Shown here: piece by piece, positions 7,166-12,906 of the stretch
Numbering within the stretch: position 1 is the first letter of the stretch
How the letters are laid out: the number at the start of each line of letters is the position of its first letter
Assembly: GCA_902461475.1 (NCBI GenBank)
Contig: CABPXX010000008.1
Coordinates: 1 to 12,906, forward strand
Reading direction: 5' to 3'
From: an uncultured Eubacteriales bacterium
GTDB taxonomy: Bacteria; Bacillota; Clostridia; Oscillospirales; Oscillospiraceae
Length of the DNA: 12,906 nt
The notes under the pieces: generated by a model
Seen by the model: only the letters and a program-made list of their open reading frames with translations
Databases searched by the model: none
Told to the model about the DNA's origin: nothing
Program-made: the position numbers and the translations under genes

Positions 7166-7828
7166 ATGTCCACACGACTGGAAGTGTGGGGCGATTACGC
7201 CTTATTCACCCGACCTGAGCTGAAGGTGGAGAAGGTATCCTATGATGTCATGACTCCTTCTGCTGCCCGGGGCATTTTGGAAGCCGTGTTTTGGCATCCA
7301 GGCATGCGCTGGGTGGTGGATCGCATCCACGTCTGTGCCCCCATTCAGTTCACCAATGTCCGCCGCAATGAGGTAAAGGCTACGGCCAGCGCACGGAGTG
7401 CCAAGGTTGTGATGGAGTCCGGCGAGGGACCGCTTTACCTCGCCACTCCAGACATCATCCAGCAGCGGGCTTCTCTGGTGCTCCAAAAGGTGCACTATGT
7501 CATCGACGCTCATTTTGAGATGACAGACAAGGCGGCGCCATCCGACAATCCGGGAAAATTTCAAGATATCATGAAGCGCCGCATTGCCCGAGGGCAGTGC
7601 TATCATCAGCCCTGCTTTGGCTGTCGGGAGTTTCCCGCCCACTTTGCGCCATGTGAGACCATTCCTCCCTGTCCCCCAGAGCTGAAAGGGGAACGGGACC
7701 TGGGTTGGATGCTCTACGATATGGACTACTCCAATCCACAGGACATTCAACCTCGGTTTTTCCGTGGAACGCTGAAAGACGGCGTTCTCCATGTGCCCGC
7801 TTGGAACAGCGAGGAGGTGCGGGGATGA
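7166..7828 (+). CDS. cas5c: Cas5c (Cas5d), type I-C Cascade subunit and crRNA-processing RNase
   Basis: 220 residues of Cas5, recognised by VWGDYALFTRPELKVEKVSYDV and TPSAARGILEA near the N-terminus and by GQCYHQPCFGCREFPAHF (about 143-160). In type I-C there is no cas6; Cas5 cuts the repeat RNA 3' of its hairpin and then caps the 5' handle of the crRNA in Cascade. ATG at 7166 is preferred over an in-frame GTG at 7157 because AAAGGAG (7151-7157) sits eight bases before the ATG and overlaps the GTG. Odd: the positions aligning with the B. halodurans processing residues Tyr46 and His117 (recalled from the literature) are F42 (in AVFWHP) and F132 (in NPGKF), while the Lys (K131) is kept. Its stop overlaps the cas8c start by four bases (ATGA). 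Confidence 0.95.
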   Translation: MSTRLEVWGDYALFTRPELKVEKVSYDVMTPSAARGILEAVFWHPGMRWVVDRIHVCAPIQFTNVRRNEVKATASARSAKVVMESGEGPLYLATPDIIQQRASLVLQKVHYVIDAHFEMTDKAAPSDNPGKFQDIMKRRIARGQCYHQPCFGCREFPAHFAPCETIPPCPPELKGERDLGWMLYDMDYSNPQDIQPRFFRGTLKDGVLHVPAWNSEEVRG

Positions 7829-9558
7829 TCTTACAAGCGCTGGTGGATTTATATCAGCAGCTTTCCGCACAAGGGAAGATTGCGCCCGCTGGATGGGCCC
7901 CCGTGAAAGTCTCCTACGCCATCTATCTGAAAGAGGACGGGCAAATCGCTCAAATCGCCTGCATGAAAACCCAACAGCTCAAAGGGAAAAAGATGGTTTT
8001 AGCCCCTCAGGAACTGACCTTGCCCGCTCCCACCAAGCGCACCGTGGGAATTGCCCCCAATTTTCTGTGTGACAATTCCAGCTATATTCTGGGTGTGGAC
8101 AACAAAGGAAAGCCTGAGCGTGCAATCTCTTGCTTTGAAGCATGCAAAGCTCTCCACCTATCTCTACTATCTCAGGCAGATGAACCTGCTGCTCAAGCTC
8201 TGCTTCGTTTCTTTGCGACGTGGGAACCATCCCAAGCTGCCACCCATCCAGCCCTTCAAGAGATTTGGGATGATATATGTTCCGGCTCGAATCTCATCTT
8301 CCGGTATCAAACCTCCAACTTACAGGACATTCCCGCCATCCGCCACGTCTGGGAACAACACTATAACGGAGTCAGCGAGGGGCCTGAAATGATGTGTCTG
8401 GTCACAGGTCAGCGGGGCCCGGTGGAAGCCATCCATCCCTCGATTAAAGGTGTGCAGGGCGCTCAGTCCAGTGGTGCTTCTCTGGTGTCATTTAACGCTC
8501 CAGCATTCTGTTCCTATGGGAAGGAACAGAATTACAACGCCCCAGTGGGAAAATATGCAACGTTCGCCTATACTGCCGCCCTCAATCACCTCTTGGCTGA
8601 TCGGGAACACGTCCAGCGCATGGGCGATACCACCGTTGTCTTCTGGGCCAAGGACAGCCAGAGCGCCTATCAAAACATGTTTACCATGTTCGCTTTCGAC
8701 CAACCATCCACCTACAGCGTGGCAGATTTGGCCGCAATGGTCAAACACTTGTGTCAAGGCACCGCTGTGGAATTTGACGGAGCCAACCTAGACCCCAACA
8801 TGGACTTCTACATCCTGGGCTTGGCCCCCAATGCCGCCCGACTCTCGGTGCGCTTTTTCCTTCACAACAGCTTTGGCACCTTTCTAAAAAATGTACAGGC
8901 CCACAAGGAACGACTGGAGATTGTCCGCCCATCCTTCGACCAATTCGAAAGCCTTCCCCTGTGGCACATGCTCCAAGAGACCGTCAACCAAAAGTCCAAG
9001 GACAAGACGCCCGCTCCAAATATGGCTGGTCAAACTCTGAGGGCTATCCTGATGAACACCCCCTATCCCGCCACCCTCCTCTATGGAGTCAACCTTCGCA
9101 TTCGGGCAGAACACACCGTCACACGGGGACGGGCTGCCATCCTCAAGGCTTACTATCTAAAAAATCCACACACTGATGTTCCAAAGGAGGTTTTAACCGT
9201 GTCACTCAACCCCGACAGCACCAACGTCCCTTATACCCTGGGCCGCCTGTTTGCCATTCTGGAGCAGGTCCAGGCCAGCGCCAATCCCGGTATCAACACC
9301 ACCATCAAAGACCGATACTTCAACTCCGCCTCCGCCACTCCCTCCCATGTATTCCCCACATTAATAAATCTAGCCCAAAAGCATTTAAAGAAGCTCCCCG
9401 ATGCACATCGCATCCACTTGGAAAAGCAAATCAGTCAACTGATGTCGATGTTAGGAGAGTCGTACCCCACCAGTCTGAATTTGCCCCAGCAGGGTTCCTT
9501 CCAGCTGGGATACTACCACCAGACCCAAGCCCGCTACACAAAAAAGGAGGAAGCATAA
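7825..9558 (+). CDS. cas8c: Cas8c (Csd1), large subunit of type I-C Cascade
   Basis: 577 residues, within the usual Cas8c range. Recognisable blocks are NFLCDNSSYILG (about 79-90), a HPSIKGVQGAQSSGASLVSF segment (about 204-223), YNAPVGKYATFAYTAALNHLL (about 238-258), GDTTVVFWA (267-275) and LGLAPNAARLSVRFF (331-345). Cas8c recognises the PAM and helps recruit Cas3. The frame is open further upstream inside cas5, but ATG 7825 is the start: GAGGAGGTG lies just before it and it shares ATGA with the cas5 stop. The last 119 codons are also expected to be translated separately as Cas11c from an internal GTG. The stop is directly followed by the cas7 ATG with no gap. Confidence 0.95.
   Translation: MILQALVDLYQQLSAQGKIAPAGWAPVKVSYAIYLKEDGQIAQIACMKTQQLKGKKMVLAPQELTLPAPTKRTVGIAPNFLCDNSSYILGVDNKGKPERAISCFEACKALHLSLLSQADEPAAQALLRFFATWEPSQAATHPALQEIWDDICSGSNLIFRYQTSNLQDIPAIRHVWEQHYNGVSEGPEMMCLVTGQRGPVEAIHPSIKGVQGAQSSGASLVSFNAPAFCSYGKEQNYNAPVGKYATFAYTAALNHLLADREHVQRMGDTTVVFWAKDSQSAYQNMFTMFAFDQPSTYSVADLAAMVKHLCQGTAVEFDGANLDPNMDFYILGLAPNAARLSVRFFLHNSFGTFLKNVQAHKERLEIVRPSFDQFESLPLWHMLQETVNQKSKDKTPAPNMAGQTLRAILMNTPYPATLLYGVNLRIRAEHTVTRGRAAILKAYYLKNPHTDVPKEVLTVSLNPDSTNVPYTLGRLFAILEQVQASANPGINTTIKDRYFNSASATPSHVFPTLINLAQKHLKKLPDAHRIHLEKQISQLMSMLGESYPTSLNLPQQGSFQLGYYHQTQARYTKKEEA
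9183..9190 (+). promoter_or_regulatory. Internal Shine-Dalgarno site for Cas11c inside cas8c
   Basis: AAAGGAGG, a full match to the ribosomal anti-SD, lies inside the cas8c reading frame (encoding part of VPKEV), eight bases before an in-frame GTG at 9199. Its strength and spacing match the true starts elsewhere in the operon. Confidence 0.75.
9199..9558 (+). CDS. cas11c: Cas11c small subunit, internal start within cas8c
   Basis: In-frame GTG at codon 459 of cas8c would yield a 119-residue protein identical to the Cas8c C-terminus, beginning MSLNPDSTNVPYTLGRLFAI. It is mostly helical in appearance (ILEQVQASAN, LINLAQKHLKKL, LEKQISQLMSML). Internally translated small subunits from cas8 genes are established for type I-C, where Cas11c copies line the Cascade belly and stabilise the R-loop. 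The GTG is preceded at eight bases by the strong site at 9183-9190, and the length matches known Cas11c. The protein is inferred from these signals; expression is not shown here. It shares its stop codon with cas8c. Confidence 0.78.
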   Translation: MSLNPDSTNVPYTLGRLFAILEQVQASANPGINTTIKDRYFNSASATPSHVFPTLINLAQKHLKKLPDAHRIHLEKQISQLMSMLGESYPTSLNLPQQGSFQLGYYHQTQARYTKKEEA

Positions 9559-10455
9559 ATGTCTGACATCATCAAAAATCGCTATGAATTCGTGGTGCTA
9601 TTCGATGTAGAGAACGGAAACCCCAACGGAGACCCCGATGCAGGAAATATGCCCCGGGTGGACCCGGAAACCGGTCTGGGGCTGGTCACTGATGTCTGCC
9701 TCAAGCGTAAAATTCGCAACTACGTGGAGACCGTCAAAGAGGATTCCACCGGATATCGCATCTACATCAAAGATAACATCCCCCTCAATCGCAGCGACGC
9801 CCAAGCATATGCCGAGTTGGAGCTGGAGCCTGGAAAAATCAAAGACCTCAAAAAGAAAGACCCCGATTTGGACCTTAAAGTCCGTGACTGGATGTGCAAA
9901 AACTTTTATGACATTCGCACCTTCGGCGCAGTCATGACCACCTTTGTCAAGGATTCTCTCAACTGTGGCCAGGTGCGTGGTCCTGTCCAACTGGGATTTG
10001 CCCGCAGCGTGGAGCCCATCGTCCCCCAAGAGGTGACCATCACCCGCATTGCTATCACCACGGAAGCAGATGCAGAGAAAAAGGGAACCGAGATGGGCCG
10101 CAAATACATTGTGCCCTATGGTCTGTACCGCTGTGAAGGCTTTGTGTCCGCCAATTTGGCCCGGAAGACCACCGGCTTTGCCAATGAGGACCTGTCCCTA
10201 CTGTGGGAGGCCATTTTGAACATGTTTGAGCACGACCACTCGGCCGCCCGTGGCAAAATGGCCGTGCGGGAGTTGATTGTCTTCCGCCATGACAGTGAGC
10301 TGGGCAACGCCCCGGCTTGGAAACTGTTTGAGTCCGTCTCTGTAACTCGGAAAAATCCGAACGACACTAGCCCCGCCCGCTCCTACTATGACTACCAGAT
10401 AACTGTGGACACGGATCACTTGCCCGCCGGAGTGACCTGCCAGCGACTGGGATGA
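9559..10455 (+). CDS. cas7: Cas7c (Csd2), backbone subunit of type I-C Cascade
   Basis: 298 residues, typical for Csd2. The signature FDVENGNPNGDPDAGNMPRV (about 15-34) is followed by DVCLKRKIRNYV. DIRTFGAVM and GQVRGPVQLGFARSVEPI (about 117-155) form the second conserved block. Multiple Cas7 copies polymerise along the crRNA spacer. The ATG abuts the cas8c stop (TAA-ATG), and AAAAAGGAGG lies eight bases upstream, giving a strong ribosome site that suits the high copy number needed. Its stop overlaps the cas4 ATG by four bases. Nothing unusual is seen in the key motifs. Confidence 0.97.
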   Translation: MSDIIKNRYEFVVLFDVENGNPNGDPDAGNMPRVDPETGLGLVTDVCLKRKIRNYVETVKEDSTGYRIYIKDNIPLNRSDAQAYAELELEPGKIKDLKKKDPDLDLKVRDWMCKNFYDIRTFGAVMTTFVKDSLNCGQVRGPVQLGFARSVEPIVPQEVTITRIAITTEADAEKKGTEMGRKYIVPYGLYRCEGFVSANLARKTTGFANEDLSLLWEAILNMFEHDHSAARGKMAVRELIVFRHDSELGNAPAWKLFESVSVTRKNPNDTSPARSYYDYQITVDTDHLPAGVTCQRLG

Positions 10456-11111
10456 ATGACACCGCTACCCTCCCGCTCTCCGGACTCCAGCATTTCGCCT
10501 TTTGTCGGCGGCAATGGGCGCTGATTCACATCGAGCAGCTGTGGAGGGAAAACCTGCGCACGGTGGAGGGGCAGCTGCTCCACCGCCGTGCTCACGATGA
10601 GTCCCAACGAGAACGACGGGGAAATTTACTCATCCTCCGGGGCCTTGCCATCCAATCCTCCACGCTGGGCGTCTCTGGTGTCTGCGATGTGGTGGAATTT
10701 CACGCCTCGCCCCAGGGTGTCCCCATTCACGGGGAAGACGGCCTTTGGCTTCCCTATCCCATTGAGTACAAGCGTGGGAAACCAAAAACCAACCAGGCCG
10801 ATGAGCTGCAATTGTGTGCTCAAGCCATGTGTCTGGAGGAAATGCTGTGCTGCTCCATCCAAGAAGGGGCTCTCTTTTACGGAGAAACCAAGCGGAGAAC
10901 CGTGGTTCCGTTTGTCCCTGCATTGCGGGAACAGGTGGTTTCCCTGCTCCAGGAGATGCACCAGCTTTATCGCCGGGGCTATACCCCCAAGTGCAAACCA
11001 ACCAAGTCCTGCAATGCCTGTTCCCTGAAAGAGCTGTGCCTTCCCAAACTCATGAAGAAACAGAATGTATCGGCCTATCTGCGCTCAGCTATGGAGGAGG
11101 ACGTGCCATGA
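10452..11111 (+). CDS. cas4: Cas4, RecB-like iron-sulfur nuclease for spacer acquisition
   Basis: 219 residues. Nuclease motifs: H44, D79 (GVSGVCDVVEF), E105 and K107 (PIEYKRGK), and the QADELQLCAQA motif (about 115-125). The four likely Fe4S4 ligands are C18 (FCRRQW) near the N-terminus and C187, C190 and C196 near the C-terminus. Cas4 trims prespacers and helps select the PAM and orientation together with Cas1-Cas2. The ATG lies inside ATGA shared with the cas7 stop and has no clear ribosome site, so translation is probably coupled to cas7. Its own stop overlaps the cas1 start by four bases. Confidence 0.96.
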   Translation: MNDTATLPLSGLQHFAFCRRQWALIHIEQLWRENLRTVEGQLLHRRAHDESQRERRGNLLILRGLAIQSSTLGVSGVCDVVEFHASPQGVPIHGEDGLWLPYPIEYKRGKPKTNQADELQLCAQAMCLEEMLCCSIQEGALFYGETKRRTVVPFVPALREQVVSLLQEMHQLYRRGYTPKCKPTKSCNACSLKELCLPKLMKKQNVSAYLRSAMEEDVP

Positions 11112-12139
11112 GACAACTGCTCAATACCCTGTTTATCACCTCACCCGATATTTACTTATCTCTGGATGGGGAAAATGTGGTGGCCAATCGGGAAAAGGAA
11201 GTCCTGGCCCGGTATCCTCTGCATACCTTGTCCGGCATTCTCTCCTTCTCCTACTCCGGTGCCTCTCCCGCCCTCATGGGTGCCTGCGCCAAGCGAAATA
11301 TCTCCCTGTCCTTTTGCTCTCCCAACGGACGGTTTCTGGCCCGAGTATGTGGGGAAAGCAGCGGAAATGTGCTCCTTCGCCGCACGCAATATCGAATTGC
11401 CGACGACCCCGCCTCCAGCTGCCGAATTGCACGCAATATGATCTTCGGAAAAGTCCACAATGCCCGTTGGAGCATTGCCCGAACCAAACGAGACCACGCT
11501 CTGCGTGTGAATGTGGACGATTTAGCGCAGACCATTGAAACCCTCAAAGGATTACTGCCTCAAATTCTCTCCGAGACCGATCTGGACGCTCTGCGTGGAC
11601 TGGAAGGAGCCGGAGCCACCGCCTACTTTCACGCCTTTGGCCAGATGATTTTGGGGGATCCCACCGTATTCTCCTTCCATGGCAGAAATCGCAGACCACC
11701 GCTGGACCCGGTCAACGCTCTACTGTCTTTTGCCTACAGCCTTCTGGGTAACGACTGCGCCTCTGCCTTGGAAGGGGTGGGTTTGGACGCCTATGTGGGA
11801 TTCCTCCACCGAGACCGCCCCGGGCGAACCTCTCTGGCTTTGGACTTGATGGAGGAATTACGCCCGTGTATGGCAGAACGCTTTGCCCTGACCTGCATCA
11901 ACAACCGTATCTTCCAGGCCCAGGATTTTGTCTATCAAGAGGGCGGAGCTGTTCGACTCACCGATGAAGCCCGGCGCACCTTCCTGCAACGGTGGCAAGA
12001 GCGAAAAAAGGAGCTCATCACCCATCCATACCTGGAGGAGAAAATTCCTTGGGGGCTGGTTCCCTGGGTACAAGCTCTCTTGCTCAGCCGTCATCTCAGG
12101 GGCGACTTGGATGAGTATCCACCGTTTCTCTGGAGGTAG
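11108..12139 (+). CDS. cas1: Cas1 integrase, type I-C
   Basis: 343 residues. The catalytic region has E166 (GLEGAGATAYF), H234 (GFLHRDRPGR) and the acidic cluster around D246-E250 (SLALDLMEELRP), the metal-binding set of Cas1. Cas1 with Cas2 integrates prespacers next to the leader. The reading frame stays open 98 codons upstream inside cas4, but the start at 11108 is supported by GGAGGAGG (11093-11100) seven bases before it and by the conserved N-terminus MRQLLNTLFI. It overlaps cas4 by four bases and ends four bases before the cas2 ATG. Confidence 0.97.
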   Translation: MRQLLNTLFITSPDIYLSLDGENVVANREKEVLARYPLHTLSGILSFSYSGASPALMGACAKRNISLSFCSPNGRFLARVCGESSGNVLLRRTQYRIADDPASSCRIARNMIFGKVHNARWSIARTKRDHALRVNVDDLAQTIETLKGLLPQILSETDLDALRGLEGAGATAYFHAFGQMILGDPTVFSFHGRNRRPPLDPVNALLSFAYSLLGNDCASALEGVGLDAYVGFLHRDRPGRTSLALDLMEELRPCMAERFALTCINNRIFQAQDFVYQEGGAVRLTDEARRTFLQRWQERKKELITHPYLEEKIPWGLVPWVQALLLSRHLRGDLDEYPPFLWR

Positions 12140-12143
12140 AAAC

Positions 12144-12434
12144 ATGCTGGTTCTGATTACGTATGACGTGAATACCCAGGACGCCGCTGGGCGAAAGCGG
12201 CTACGTCAAATCGCCAAACAGTGTGCCAACTACGGACAGCGTGTCCAATGTTCGGTGTTCGAGTGCCTGCTGGACGCTGCGCAATGTCGTATGCTCCAGG
12301 CCAAGCTGTGCAGCATCATGGATGCTGAGAAGGACAGCCTACGTTTTTACTACCTGGGCAACAAATATGAAAGTAAAATCGAACACTTTGGTGCCAAACA
12401 AACCTATGAACCTGAGGGTGCGCTTATCTTATAG
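12144..12434 (+). CDS. cas2: Cas2, adaptation complex subunit
   Basis: 96 residues, typical Cas2 size, with a ferredoxin-like start MLVLITYDVNT carrying the conserved D8 and a later SVFECLLD strand-helix. The Cas2 dimer bridges two Cas1 dimers during integration. GGAGG (12132-12136) is seven bases before the ATG. The frame is open upstream within cas1, but this start gives the normal Cas2 N-terminus. It is the last gene before the leader. Confidence 0.96.
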   Translation: MLVLITYDVNTQDAAGRKRLRQIAKQCANYGQRVQCSVFECLLDAAQCRMLQAKLCSIMDAEKDSLRFYYLGNKYESKIEHFGAKQTYEPEGALIL

Positions 12435-12614
12435 GTTTGCCAGGTGCGAAGGGGAAGCTCTCATAACATCCCTGGGAGGTTCGCACACACATTTTTCCAA
12501 TTTATGTGAGGAGTAGAGATTTTCTTACCCCCGCAATTGTACCACTTAGAATTTATACTGTGCAATCTATGCAAGGAACGTAACGATTCACCCCGTACCT
12601 TGTATAGATTTGCT
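12435..12614 (+). promoter_or_regulatory. CRISPR leader
   Basis: The 180 bases between cas2 and the first repeat hold no gene. They contain exact 7-base inverted arms GTGCGAA (12444-12450) and TTCGCAC (12480-12486), the phrase CCTGGGAGGTTCGCAC resembling other type I-C leaders as I recall them, a possible -10 TATACT (12554-12559) without a good -35, and an imperfect inverted repeat touching the array. It should hold the array promoter and the site read by the Cas1-Cas2 machinery. Confidence 0.8.
12562..12613. repeat. Imperfect inverted repeat ending two bases before the first CRISPR repeat
   Basis: Left arm GCAATCTATGCAAGGAA (12562-12578) pairs with the right arm TACCTTGTATAGATTTGC (12596-12613), with two mismatches and one unpaired base, around a loop of about 17 bases. 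The right arm ends immediately before the first repeat, where leader anchoring sequences for spacer integration usually lie. It could be a DNA site for the integrase or a host protein, or an RNA hairpin at the start of the precursor. Confidence 0.6.
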
Positions 12615-12906
12615 GTCGCACCCCACACGGGGTGCGTGGATTGAAATAGATGCTGGACAGCACCCGAGAGGCCATCCTCAAGTCGCACCCCACACGGGGT
12701 GCGTGGATTGAAATTTGCCTGCTGCATCTTTACTCTCAGGTAGGTGGTGTCGCACCCCACACGGGGTGCGTGGATTGAAATTACCCCGGCATCGCTCACA
12801 TCACTGGTTTGCAGCTGTCGCACCCCACACGGGGTGCGTGGATTGAAATTTTCGCCTCCTTGAAGATTGAGCCGCCGTCCGGCGTCGCACCCCACACGGG
12901 GTGCGT
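12615..12906 (+). CRISPR. Type I-C CRISPR array, leader-proximal end
   Basis: Four complete identical repeats at 12615-12647, 12682-12714, 12749-12781 and 12817-12849, and a fifth (12884-12906) cut by the window edge. The 33-base repeat has an 8-bp stem, CGCACCCC with GGGGTGCG around an ACAC loop, and ends GTGGATTGAAAT, the classic type I-C form. Spacers are 34, 34, 35 and 34 bases (12648-12681, 12715-12748, 12782-12816, 12850-12883) and unrelated to each other. The first 32 bases are the usual core; the final T is constant in all four copies, so 33 is used. Cas5c is expected to cut after the stem, leaving an 11-base 5' handle. Confidence 0.98.

Noticed and set aside
7705..7824. Upstream extension of cas8c by 40 codons inside cas5
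   Set aside because: The extension has no ribosome site and no family similarity. ATG 7825 has GAGGAGGTG and the operon-typical ATGA overlap.
4676..12434. A novel accessory gene or mobile element inside the cas locus
   Set aside because: All frames between the cas genes were accounted for. Genes overlap or nearly abut, and no transposase, integrase or extra open frame with its own start signals was seen.
12461..12895. - strand frame of about 144 codons across the array
   Set aside because: It is a read-through of the CRISPR repeats (NFNPRTPCGVR, ISIHAPRVGC, FQSTHPVWGAT), a well-known false protein from type I-C arrays.

Overview
The window carries a complete type I-C CRISPR-Cas locus on the + strand (about 4860 to the right edge). 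It sits beside a divergent pair: a LysR-type regulator on the + strand and a very large secreted GH20 beta-N-acetylhexosaminidase on the - strand. The coding style (moderate-to-high GC, strong AGGAGG ribosome sites, a GTG-started secreted multidomain glycosidase with LamG and FIVAR-like modules) suggests a gut-type Gram-positive Clostridia member, perhaps Oscillospiraceae. That assignment is inference from style; no rRNA or other marker gene is present.

Layout. Positions 1-3378 (-): a GH20 hexosaminidase with signal peptide, catalytic Asp-Glu pair, two near-duplicate LamG-like domains and tandem FIVAR-like repeats. Its 3' end lies beyond the left edge. Positions 3379-3784: a 406-bp AT-richer divergent promoter region. 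Positions 3785-4675 (+): a LysR-family regulator, followed by a 20-bp-stem hairpin. Positions 4860-7016 (+): cas3, closed by a textbook Rho-independent terminator. A fresh promoter then drives cas5c-cas8c(-internal cas11c)-cas7-cas4-cas1-cas2 (7166-12434), a tightly packed operon with 4-bp ATGA overlaps or gaps of 0-4 bases between genes. Positions 12435-12614: the leader, with inverted repeats. From 12615: a CRISPR array with four complete 33-bp repeats, four spacers of 34-35 bp and a fifth repeat cut by the right edge.

How it works together. Cas1, Cas2 and Cas4 acquire spacers at the leader end of the array. Cas5c should cut the array transcript after the repeat hairpin (there is no cas6). 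Cas5c, Cas8c, Cas7 and the internally initiated Cas11c form the Cascade that binds target DNA, and Cas3 degrades it. All genes are open and the visible repeats are identical, so the locus looks intact. The points most worth checking are the internally encoded Cas11c with its own perfect Shine-Dalgarno site, the Phe substitutions at two Cas5c positions that match known processing-site residues, the transcriptional separation of cas3 from the Cascade genes, and the inverted repeats of the leader.
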